Of a stretch of 5,857 bases of DNA, positions 1-5,643 are shown in pieces (within the stretch, counting starts at the first letter, position 1; each line of letters begins with the position of its first letter). The stretch comes from Dehalococcoidia bacterium. GTDB lineage: Bacteria > Chloroflexota > Dehalococcoidia > Lucifugimonadales > Lucifugimonadaceae. A program made the position numbers and the translations under genes. The notes beneath the pieces are model-generated. The model saw only the letters and a program-made list of their open reading frames with translations, was not told the origin of the DNA and made no database searches. The DNA lies in NCBI GenBank assembly GCA_028278465.1, contig JANQEF010000267.1, positions 1 to 5,857 of the forward strand. The letters run 5' to 3'.

Positions 1-6
1 AATCAC
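1..6 (-). CDS. nuoL: Probable first two codons of nuoL (complex I subunit L), cut by window edge
   Basis: Only GTG ATT can be seen, reading leftwards from position 6. The GTG overlaps the nuoK stop in a GTGA arrangement, the same junction used at C/D, D/H and I/J. A GGAG sits 8 bases upstream (15-18), a good ribosome binding distance. In most nuo operons nuoL, the large antiporter-like proton-pumping subunit, follows nuoK. The identity is inferred from order and junction style alone; no diagnostic protein sequence is inside the window. Confidence 0.4.
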
Positions 7-353
7 TTCTGCATCTCCGCGACTTCGGTGATCTCTACCGTCTGCTTTGTCCGGTACAGGGCGAATATGAGGGCCAGCGCAAGCGCTGACTCGGCCGCCG
101 CCACGGCGATCACCAGCACTGCGAAGACGTGGCCTGTGAGAGCAGCACGCACCTCGTTGGCGGTCACGATTCCGCCGTCTGCCAATCCCGCCGGCGGTGT
201 GAAGCGGGCGAATGCGATGGCGGCGATCACCACTGCGTTGAAGAGCAGCTCGAGCGACATGAGGAGAGCGATGGCACTGCGCCGCGAAAGCACGCCGTAG
301 AGGCCGATGGCGAAGATGATTCCCGACACTAGCAGCACGTTTTCGAGGGTCAC
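3..353 (-). CDS. nuoK: NADH-quinone oxidoreductase subunit K (NuoK)
   Basis: Small membrane subunit of complex I, homologous to mitochondrial ND4L and to MrpC, part of the proton path in the membrane arm. The 116-residue protein has three hydrophobic helices (about residues 5-21, 28-48 and 74-98). The buried acids of the family are present: Glu35 in MSLELLFNAV on helix 2 and Glu88 in AAAESALALAL on helix 3, matching Glu36 and Glu72 of E. coli NuoK. The LTGHVFAV stretch before helix 3 is typical. It is longer than the roughly 100 residues of E. coli, mainly through a longer loop between helices 2 and 3 (about residues 50-73) and a short polar C-terminal tail. The start is GTG, overlapping the nuoJ TAG by one base (TAGTG) and preceded by a strong GGGGAGG 6 bases away. 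Stop is TGA. Confidence 0.95.
   Translation of the reverse strand: MTLENVLLVSGIIFAIGLYGVLSRRSAIALLMSLELLFNAVVIAAIAFARFTPPAGLADGGIVTANEVRAALTGHVFAVLVIAVAAAESALALALIFALYRTKQTVEITEVAEMQK
15..18 (-). promoter_or_regulatory. Ribosome binding site for presumed nuoL
   Basis: GGAG on the minus strand, inside the nuoK 3' end, 8 bases before the GTG at 6-4. Together with the GTGA overlap it is the main sequence support that another gene begins at the left edge. Confidence 0.45.
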
Positions 354-1015
354 TAGCCGCCTCCCCTCTGCTTCTGCTCGACCCGCGGCGACCTCATCAG
401 CGCCAGGCCGCCGAGGAGCGCGGCGACGATCACCAGTCCTACCGTCTCAAACGGCAGCACGAACTCCCTGAGGAGCAGGCCGCCGATCGTTCCGGTGCTG
501 TCGTTCAGCACTCCGGTCTGGACGGGCGTGCCGGGAGTCAGGCCGATCCCGTCGACGTTCGTGATGCGCCCCTCGCCCGACTCCAACTCCTCTTCTACGA
601 ACTCACCCGCAAGCCCGGCGACGGCGTTTCCGTTGGTCAGGTCGGCGTTCAACGTCCAGTCGGTGTTGTAGGCCGTGATCGCGACCGCTGCGACCACAAG
701 CGCTGAGACGGTGACCGATATGTACCTGAGCCGCGAGGGCTGGCTGCCCTGTGAAACGTCGGCGATCATCATCACTGAGAAGGCGATGAGGATCGAGACT
801 GCGCCGACGTAGACAAGGATCTGCACGACGCCGACGAACTCCGCATTGAGCAGGAAGAAGATTGCCGAGACGCCGATGAAGCTGCCGGCAAGGAAGACGG
901 CCGCCTTGAAGACGTCTCGAACCGTCACGACCATGATTGCGGCGCCGATGGTGATCGCCGACACCACCCAGAAGGCGAATGTCACGATGCCGGATGCTTC
1001 GAAGGCGTCGTTCAC
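353..1015 (-). CDS. nuoJ: NADH-quinone oxidoreductase subunit J (NuoJ)
   Basis: Membrane subunit of complex I, homologous to ND6, whose third helix undergoes the pi-bulge change linked to coupling. The 220-residue protein shows five helices near residues 10-31, 36-57, 61-85, 97-116 and 185-207. Helix 3 carries the family signature: EFVGVVQILVYVGAV at residues 59-73, with Tyr69 and Gly71, then a Met-Met end. Before helix 5 the usual T-x-x-G and LPFE pattern appears (176-190). E. coli NuoJ is 184 residues; the extra length is mostly in the loop between helices 4 and 5 (about 117-172), which is polar, glycine-rich and has an acidic patch EEELESGEG. The start is GTG, overlapping the nuoI TGA by four bases (GTGA), with only a weak GGTGG upstream, so translation probably depends on coupling to nuoI. 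Confidence 0.95.
   Translation of the reverse strand: MNDAFEASGIVTFAFWVVSAITIGAAIMVVTVRDVFKAAVFLAGSFIGVSAIFFLLNAEFVGVVQILVYVGAVSILIAFSVMMIADVSQGSQPSRLRYISVTVSALVVAAVAITAYNTDWTLNADLTNGNAVAGLAGEFVEEELESGEGRITNVDGIGLTPGTPVQTGVLNDSTGTIGGLLLREFVLPFETVGLVIVAALLGGLALMRSPRVEQKQRGGG
360..366 (-). promoter_or_regulatory. Ribosome binding site of nuoK
   Basis: GGGGAGG on the minus strand within the last codons of nuoJ (encoding its Gly-rich tail), 6 bases before the nuoK GTG. It is one of the strongest such sites in the operon and fixes the GTG start. Confidence 0.75.
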
Positions 1016-1683
1016 TTGCGCTCGTCCACCCAGCGTTGCTTCAGTTCTTCAGGCGACGGCTGCTCGTGCCGTCCGGCTTCGTAGTGGTCTTCGAGCTCTT
1101 GGCCCTTGAACGGGTTGAACTCCCGCTCTTCGAACTGTGGCCTGTACCAGCTCGAAGGCCGCTTCAGGTTGGCCTTCAGCTCTTCGACGTCGATCACAAG
1201 GTCGTTGCGCACGTAGTTGCCACGCTCGAACTGGCTGCCCATGTGCAGCGCGTCGTACGGGCACGCCTCGACGCAGAGGCCGCAGAACATGCAGCGGCCG
1301 GTGTCGATGTCGAACACGTCGATGGCGTAGCTCTCGCCCTCCTGCACGTCGATGCCGCCGGGGTGCGTGACGATCTTGATGATGCCCAGCGGACAGTACT
1401 TGGCACAGCTGGCGCAGCCGGTGCAGCGCGTCTCGTACCAGGTGAACTCGTTGCCTCGGAAGCGAGCCGACTGCTCCACCTTCTCCGGCACGCTGGCCAT
1501 GAAGAGCAACGCCTTGATGCCCTCGCGCGGGTTCTCTCTGAGGAACTTCACCGGGTTGACGCCGGCATGCTTCGCGGCGCCCAGCAGCCCGACCTTGCGG
1601 TCCGGGTACTGGACGGTATGCGTGGGTCTCACGAAGTTGCGCATCGTGATCCCGAGGCCCTTGATGAGTCCCTGTCCTGGCAT
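1012..1683 (-). CDS. nuoI: NADH-quinone oxidoreductase subunit I (NuoI), 2x[4Fe-4S] ferredoxin-type
   Basis: Peripheral-arm subunit (TYKY homologue) that passes electrons through clusters N6a and N6b towards N2 in NuoB. Two complete C-x2-C-x2-C-x3-C-P motifs are present: Cys87, 90, 93, 97 (CTGCASCAKYCP) and Cys131, 134, 137, 141 (CMFCGLCVEACP). The N-terminus (GLGITMRNFVRPTHTVQYP) is the usual membrane-contacting helix leading to the Q-Y-P motif. At 223 residues it is longer than E. coli NuoI (180). An extra block of some 35-40 residues lies between the QYP motif (25-27) and the ARFRG motif (73-77), where family members normally have about ten residues. The tail after residue 150 is long, charged and rich in Glu and Arg. 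The ATG start overlaps the nuoH stop by one base (TGATG); AAGGAG lies 10 bases upstream. Confidence 0.96.
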   Translation of the reverse strand: MPGQGLIKGLGITMRNFVRPTHTVQYPDRKVGLLGAAKHAGVNPVKFLRENPREGIKALLFMASVPEKVEQSARFRGNEFTWYETRCTGCASCAKYCPLGIIKIVTHPGGIDVQEGESYAIDVFDIDTGRCMFCGLCVEACPYDALHMGSQFERGNYVRNDLVIDVEELKANLKRPSSWYRPQFEEREFNPFKGQELEDHYEAGRHEQPSPEELKQRWVDERK

Positions 1684-2957
1684 CAGTCGGCCGCTCCTTC
1701 CAGCGCCGCTTCTTCGGTCGCTACCGGATATTCGGAAAGCGCGGTGTCTTCATCGGCGTCGTACGGCTTCGCCGCGAGGAGCTTGCCGATCAGGTAGACG
1801 GACGGGAAGAAGACGATCCAGTTCACCAGCGCCATGATCCACAGCTCGCCGGTGCTGAACAGCGAACCGTCCGGCTCCCGGTCGGCCATCGCCGCGGTCA
1901 GGATGGCCGTGACGATCAGGTTGACCATCGTCAGCTCGAACAGCCCTTTCCACGCCAACGCAAGCACCTGGTCGATACGCAGCCGCGGCCAGGTCGCACG
2001 AATCCACACGATGACAAACAGAACTGCGACCACCTTGCCTGCGAACCAGATGTGCGATGGGATGAAGCTGAAGCCGCGCCAGCCGGAGAGGAAGACGGTC
2101 ACGATGATTGCCGCTCCCGCGATGGTCGCCGCCCACTCCGCGAGGAACAGCACGCCGAACTTCATGCTCGAGTAGTCGTTCAGGTGCCCGGCGGCAAGCT
2201 CAGACTCCGCTTCTGTGAGATCGAAAGGCGTGCGGCTCATCTCAGCGAGCGCGGCCAGGAAAAAGACCAGGAAGCCGAGCGGCTGGACGATGATGAACGG
2301 GACGTCCTGCGCCTCGATCGTGCCGGTCATCGAGAGCGTGCCGGTGATCATCAGGACACCGAGCAGCGACAGCGCCATCGGTATTTCGTAACTGACGAGC
2401 AGCGCCACGGCGCGCAGGCCGGAGAAGATCGCGATGCGGTTGGCAGACGCCCATGCCGCCATCGCTATCGCAAGCCCGCTGGCCGAGGTGATGGCGATGA
2501 CGAAGAGCAAGCCGATGTTGATGTCTGCGACAACGGTCCCGATGCCGACCGGTATCACGGCGAAGACCATCAGCACCGGCACCACCATGATGACCGGCGC
2601 CAGGTTGAACAGGAACCGGTCCGCCTGGTCGGGAACGATGTCTTCCTTGAACATTGTCTTGATGGCGTCGGCGACAGACGTCAGCGAGCCGAGCGGTCCC
2701 CAGCGGTTCGGCCCGACCCGGTTCTGGAACCGCGCCAGGATGCGACGCTCGCCCCAGATCAGCGCCAGGACCGCGCCCAGCGCTCCCTGGATGAACAGGT
2801 TCGTGATCACGAACGCCGTCAGCGCGAACGCGAACCACTCCCAGCTGGCCGGCAGGAAGCCACTGTCGTAGCCGTGCGAGACACACCCGTCGCTGTCGCC
2901 CGCCAGGTAGCAGTAGATGTTGCGGAACAGGGAGTTGTCGAGGAACGATTCGCTCAC
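1683..2957 (-). CDS. nuoH: NADH-quinone oxidoreductase subunit H (NuoH)
   Basis: Membrane subunit (ND1 homologue) that forms much of the quinone channel where the peripheral arm meets the membrane arm. Family signatures: GERRILARFQNRVGPNRWGP (residues 69-88), SGLRAVALLVSYEIP (179-193), and AEMSRTPFDLTEAESELAAG (238-257) followed by DYSSMKFG. It is mostly hydrophobic with about eight or nine helices. At 424 residues it is far longer than E. coli NuoH (325). About 38 residues precede the first helix and include Cys16 and Cys25; the C-terminus adds an acidic tail of roughly 30 residues after KLLAAKPYDADED. The start is GTG, overlapping the nuoD TGA (GTGA), with a strong GGGAGAGG upstream; starting here explains both the overlap and the ribosome site. 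It directly follows nuoD, with no nuoE, F or G between. Confidence 0.96.
   Translation of the reverse strand: MSESFLDNSLFRNIYCYLAGDSDGCVSHGYDSGFLPASWEWFAFALTAFVITNLFIQGALGAVLALIWGERRILARFQNRVGPNRWGPLGSLTSVADAIKTMFKEDIVPDQADRFLFNLAPVIMVVPVLMVFAVIPVGIGTVVADINIGLLFVIAITSASGLAIAMAAWASANRIAIFSGLRAVALLVSYEIPMALSLLGVLMITGTLSMTGTIEAQDVPFIIVQPLGFLVFFLAALAEMSRTPFDLTEAESELAAGHLNDYSSMKFGVLFLAEWAATIAGAAIIVTVFLSGWRGFSFIPSHIWFAGKVVAVLFVIVWIRATWPRLRIDQVLALAWKGLFELTMVNLIVTAILTAAMADREPDGSLFSTGELWIMALVNWIVFFPSVYLIGKLLAAKPYDADEDTALSEYPVATEEAALEGAAD
1694..1699 (-). promoter_or_regulatory. Ribosome binding site of nuoI
   Basis: AAGGAG on the minus strand inside the nuoH 3' end, 10 bases before the nuoI ATG. The spacing is at the long end but the motif is good. 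Confidence 0.6.
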
Positions 2958-4066
2958 CTGTCCACCTCTCCCATGTTGAGATCGATGGAGCCGAAGCTCA
3001 CGAACAGGTCACCCATCAGCGTCCCGATCAGCATCTCCCGCAGTAGCGTCAGGTTAATCAGCGAAGGCGCTCGCACGTGGCAGCGGTACGGCGATATCCC
3101 GCCGTCCGAGACGAGATAGAACCCGAGCTCGCCCTTCGAGCCCTCGATCCCCGCATAGGCGTCGCCGGCGGGCGGTCTCACGAGGTAAGGCACATCGTCG
3201 TGCGGCGGCCGCACCAGTCCGGGCTCGATCTGCTCAATGCACTGGCGGATGATCTTGATGCACTCTCGCATCTCCTGCATGCGTACCCAGTAGCGCGCGA
3301 AGTTGTCGCCGGCCGTGTGCAGCGGGCGCTCGAACTCGACGCGGTCGTAGTAGTCATACGGGTCGCGGTGACGCAGGTCCCAGTCGACGCCAGAGGCGCG
3401 CAGCATGGGCCCGGTGATCGAAGCGTCGATCGCCACCTGTGGGTGCAGCACCGCAACGCCTTTCGTGCGGGCGAAGATGATCTCGTTGCCGGTGAGATAG
3501 CTCTCTAGCTCGTCTATACGGTCCGGCAGCGCGTCGAGGAAGTTGTCGAGTGTCGGCCAGAACTCCGCCGGCGCGTCCATGAAGACGCCGCCTGGCCGCA
3601 GGTACGAGTTGGTGATGCGAGCGCCGCAGAGCATCTCGAACATCGACAGCACAGTTTCGCGCTCTCGCATGGCGTAGGTGAGCGGCGTTCCCCACGCGCC
3701 GAGGTCCTGCAGCAGGAAACCGATGGCGACCATATGGCTGGCGATGCGCTGTAGCTCGGCGGCGATCATGCGCAGCCAGACGCCGCGCGGCGAAGGTTCG
3801 ATGCCGCAGAGCTTCTCGACCGCCAGTATGTACGCCTGATTGGACAGCATCGAAGAGACGTAGTCCATGCGGTCTGTCAGCGTGACGACCTGCGCGTAGG
3901 TGCGCTCTTCGGCCAGCTTCTCGGAGCCGCGGTGCAGGTAGCCGAAGATCGGCTCGACGTCGGTGATCTCCTCGCCGTCGAAGGTGACGCGGAACCGGAA
4001 CACGCCGTGCGTGCTCGGGTGCTGCGGCCCCAGGTTGATCGTTATCGGCTCTGTCTTGAGCGTCAC
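2954..4066 (-). CDS. nuoD: NADH-quinone oxidoreductase subunit D (NuoD)
   Basis: Peripheral-arm 49 kDa-type subunit, related to [NiFe]-hydrogenase large subunits, which with NuoB builds the quinone headgroup pocket near cluster N2. The 370-residue protein begins almost at once with LGPQHPSTHG (12-21). By alignment with Thermus Nqo4, His20 corresponds to quinone-binding His38 and Tyr69 in TDRMDY (64-69) to Tyr87. Other family marks are GYLHRGSEKLAEERTY (42-57), SYLRPGG, and the C-terminal end GSIDLNMGEVDR. The hydrogenase nickel-binding cysteines are absent, as expected for a NuoD. It is a stand-alone gene, not fused to nuoC. The start is GTG in a GTGA overlap with nuoC; a weak GGAAG lies 7 bases upstream. 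Length is normal for the family, with a short N-terminus. Confidence 0.97.
   Translation of the reverse strand: MTLKTEPITINLGPQHPSTHGVFRFRVTFDGEEITDVEPIFGYLHRGSEKLAEERTYAQVVTLTDRMDYVSSMLSNQAYILAVEKLCGIEPSPRGVWLRMIAAELQRIASHMVAIGFLLQDLGAWGTPLTYAMRERETVLSMFEMLCGARITNSYLRPGGVFMDAPAEFWPTLDNFLDALPDRIDELESYLTGNEIIFARTKGVAVLHPQVAIDASITGPMLRASGVDWDLRHRDPYDYYDRVEFERPLHTAGDNFARYWVRMQEMRECIKIIRQCIEQIEPGLVRPPHDDVPYLVRPPAGDAYAGIEGSKGELGFYLVSDGGISPYRCHVRAPSLINLTLLREMLIGTLMGDLFVSFGSIDLNMGEVDR
2965..2972 (-). promoter_or_regulatory. Ribosome binding site of nuoH
   Basis: GGGAGAGG on the minus strand within the last codons of nuoD, 7 bases before the nuoH GTG. It supports the GTG start and hence the long N-terminus of NuoH over any later start. 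Confidence 0.7.
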
Positions 4067-4545
4067 TTCAGGTCTTCCACCGGCACCAGTGACTGGTCAT
4101 ATGTGGCGAAGTCTTTGCGCAGCGGATGGCCGGGAAAGCCTTCCCACAGCGCGATCCGCTTCAGGTTCGGGTGGCCCTCGAAGTGGACACCCATCAGGTC
4201 CCATACCTCGCGTTCCTGCAGCTCGGCTCCGCGCCAGACAGGGGTCACGCTCGGCACAGCCGGCTCCTCCCTGCCCCAGCCGCACTTCGCCTTCAGCACT
4301 GCCTTGGCGTTTTTCGGCAGCGATGTCAGGTGGTAGACCATCTCGAAGTGGTCCACGTAGTCGACCGCGGTCACGCCGACGAGCAGGTCGAACTTGAACT
4401 CCGGCCTGGAGCGCAGACCTTCGCAGACCTCGCGGACCTGCTCGGGCTTGACCCAGGCATCGGTGTCGTTGCTGTCGACCGTCGAACCGGGAGCGAACGC
4501 TTCGATGGCCTCTGCCAGCTTCTTTCCTGACCATGATCGGGTCAT
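4063..4545 (-). CDS. nuoC: NADH-quinone oxidoreductase subunit C (NuoC)
   Basis: Peripheral-arm 30 kDa-type subunit with no cofactor; it packs against NuoD and stabilises the connecting module. The family signature is clear near the C-terminus: EREVWDLMGVHFEGHPNLKR at residues 111-130, followed by LWEGFPGHPLRKDF (133-146). Residues 50-75 give the usual beta strands (FDLLVGVTAVDY, then MVYHLTSL). The chosen ATG overlaps the nuoB stop as ATGA and gives 160 residues (MTRSWSGKK start). The frame stays open further upstream to about 4752, but that extension would lie inside nuoB and has no family resemblance, so it is rejected. No good Shine-Dalgarno is seen, which fits coupling to nuoB. The protein ends soon after the HPLRKDF motif, a compact version. 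Confidence 0.95.
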   Translation of the reverse strand: MTRSWSGKKLAEAIEAFAPGSTVDSNDTDAWVKPEQVREVCEGLRSRPEFKFDLLVGVTAVDYVDHFEMVYHLTSLPKNAKAVLKAKCGWGREEPAVPSVTPVWRGAELQEREVWDLMGVHFEGHPNLKRIALWEGFPGHPLRKDFATYDQSLVPVEDLK

Positions 4546-5210
4546 GCCAGGCCCGCCGCGGTGCCGGAGAGGCTGTAGCGCTTGATCTTCTCGTGGAGCT
4601 GCATAATGCCGTAGAGCAGAGCGTCCGGCCGCGGTGGGCAGCCGGGCACGTAGACGTCCACCGGCACAATGTGATTGACGCCGGGGACGACGGAGTAGCT
4701 CTCGTAGTACGGTCCGCCGCTTGTTGCGCAGACGCCCATCGAGAGCACCCACTTCGGCTCCGCCATCTGGTCATAGAGCCTGCGCAGCGGCACCGCCATC
4801 TTCCAGGTCACGGTGCCCGCGACGATCATCAGGTCGGCCTGCCGCGGCGTCGCCCTGAACGCCTCCATGCCGAACCGCGCGATGTCGAACCGGCTCATCG
4901 CCGTGGCGATCATCTCGAAGGCGCAGCAGGCAAGGCCGAACTGCAGCGGGAATACCGAGCTCTTACGCGCCCAGTTGAGTAGCGTGTCGACCGACGTGAT
5001 GATGGCGCTGCGGTTCAGGTCGTCTGGCGAGCCAACCAGCGGCTCGGCGAACGGCTCCAGGTGAGTCGCCTTCATCTGGTTGATCTCGCGGCCTTCGTCG
5101 GTATCCGTGTCCCAGGTTGCCTTGATCAGCGACTCGCCGGGATAGAAGTCGGTCGCGGCGCCGTACACGCCCTGCAACTCCTCTATGAGCAGCTTCTTCT
5201 CGTCGCTCAT
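4542..5210 (-). CDS. nuoB: NADH-quinone oxidoreductase subunit B (NuoB), N2 cluster subunit
   Basis: Peripheral-arm subunit (PSST homologue) holding the terminal 4Fe-4S cluster N2 that reduces quinone. All four ligands are visible: the tandem Cys95-Cys96 in FGLACCAFEM, Cys161 in MGVCATSGG, and Cys191 in VYVPGCPPRPDALL. The RATPRQADLMIVAGTVT stretch (119-135) is also typical. The protein is 222 residues with the start at MSDEKKLL, which overlaps the nuoA stop as ATGA and has GGAG 5 bases upstream. The frame continues open for 43 more codons into nuoA, but those Arg/Pro-rich residues are a shadow of nuoA. The conserved core begins near residue 70 (IITSVDTLLNWARK), leaving an unusually long, acidic N-terminal extension of about 65 residues. 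The TVT-x-KMA position holds Trp136, where many family members have a charged or polar residue. Confidence 0.97.
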   Translation of the reverse strand: MSDEKKLLIEELQGVYGAATDFYPGESLIKATWDTDTDEGREINQMKATHLEPFAEPLVGSPDDLNRSAIITSVDTLLNWARKSSVFPLQFGLACCAFEMIATAMSRFDIARFGMEAFRATPRQADLMIVAGTVTWKMAVPLRRLYDQMAEPKWVLSMGVCATSGGPYYESYSVVPGVNHIVPVDVYVPGCPPRPDALLYGIMQLHEKIKRYSLSGTAAGLA

Positions 5211-5602
5211 TGCCACTCCAGCGCTTTCTTGCGCCATGCGTACAGGTAGCCGACGGTCACGATGAACAGGAACACGAGGACTGCGCCGAGCGCGGCCCAG
5301 CCAAACTGGCTGGACAGGACACCGTGGCGCACGGCCCACGGGTAGAGGAGAACGGTCTCGACGTCGAACGCCACGAACAGCAGCGCGTAGTAGTAGTAGC
5401 GGAAGTTGAAGCGCGAGGGTTTCGGGCTGAGCGGACGCATGCCGCCTTCATATGGAGCGCGCTTGATCCGGGTGGTCCGCTGCGGCCTGATCCTGATGAA
5501 TGAGGCCATGTAAGACATGCCGAGCATGCCGAGCGGGACGCCGACAGCGACAGCGAAGAATATGGCGAGGATCGCGTAGCTTCGGAAGTAGTCTTCGAAC
5601 AT
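5207..5602 (-). CDS. nuoA: NADH-quinone oxidoreductase subunit A (NuoA), first gene of operon
   Basis: Small membrane subunit (ND3 homologue) at the interface with NuoH, NuoB and NuoD; the loop after helix 1 is mobile during turnover. The 131-residue protein has three helices near residues 9-31, 70-90 and 98-120. The loop motif reads YEGGMRP (51-57), with Gly at the place of the ND3 cysteine (YECG in mitochondria, FESG in E. coli). Helix 2 carries the conserved acids as FDVE (Asp80, Glu82), then LLYPWAV. The C-terminus KKALEWQ has the usual Leu-x-Trp-like ending. The ATG at 5602-5600 is preceded by a weak GGAAG 7 bases away and by the promoter-like region. The TGA stop overlaps the nuoB start by four bases. 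Confidence 0.95.
   Translation of the reverse strand: MFEDYFRSYAILAIFFAVAVGVPLGMLGMSYMASFIRIRPQRTTRIKRAPYEGGMRPLSPKPSRFNFRYYYYALLFVAFDVETVLLYPWAVRHGVLSSQFGWAALGAVLVFLFIVTVGYLYAWRKKALEWQ
5216..5219 (-). promoter_or_regulatory. Ribosome binding site of nuoB
   Basis: GGAG on the minus strand, 5 bases before the ATG at 5210. It favours the 222-residue NuoB over the longer open frame into nuoA and over a later internal Met46. Confidence 0.6.
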
Positions 5603-5609
5603 TAATTCG

Positions 5610-5614
5610 CTTCC
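5610..5614 (-). promoter_or_regulatory. Weak ribosome binding site of nuoA
   Basis: GGAAG on the minus strand, 7 bases before the nuoA ATG. One base off GGAGG. The A/T-rich bases directly before the ATG (GAATTA) may help access. Confidence 0.45.
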
Positions 5615-5617
5615 GCG

Positions 5618-5643
5618 TCAGACCTGTCTGAAAAGGCTTCAGA
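5618..5643 (-). promoter_or_regulatory. Overlapping inverted repeats in the nuoA leader
   Basis: Two perfect inverted repeats share five bases. The first, TCAGAC-CT-GTCTGA, covers 5618-5631; the second, TCTGAA-AAGGC-TTCAGA, covers 5627-5643 (plus-strand reading). In the nuoA leader RNA only one of the two hairpins could form at a time. The inner pair could instead be a DNA operator for a dimeric regulator. They lie between the predicted transcription start and the ribosome site. The repeats are seen directly; any regulatory role is inference. Confidence 0.4.

Noticed and set aside
1263..1425. Possible new type of Fe-S arrangement in NuoI
   Set aside because: Both motifs have the standard C-x2-C-x2-C-x3-C-P spacing, so the clusters are canonical. 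Only the insert before them is unusual.
979..1797. A 272-codon open frame on the plus strand, antisense to nuoI
   Set aside because: It is low in complexity (Leu, Ala, Val, Arg) and has no motif, while the opposite strand encodes two full ferredoxin motifs. It is a codon-composition shadow.
2052..3119. A 355-codon open frame on the plus strand, antisense to nuoH and the end of nuoD
   Set aside because: Its product is dominated by Arg, Asp, Glu, Gln and His with no recognisable domain. Long antisense frames are expected opposite GC-rich hydrophobic coding sequence. nuoH and nuoD on the other strand are certain.
4546..4752. A 69-codon upstream extension of the nuoC frame
   Set aside because: It lies within the nuoB 3' half in another frame, with no NuoC similarity. 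The ATG at 4545 gives a normal NuoC N-terminus and the same overlap as its neighbours.
5211..5339. A 43-codon upstream extension of the nuoB frame
   Set aside because: It lies wholly inside nuoA in another frame, is Arg/Pro-rich and unlike NuoB. The ATG at 5210 has GGAG and an ATGA overlap.
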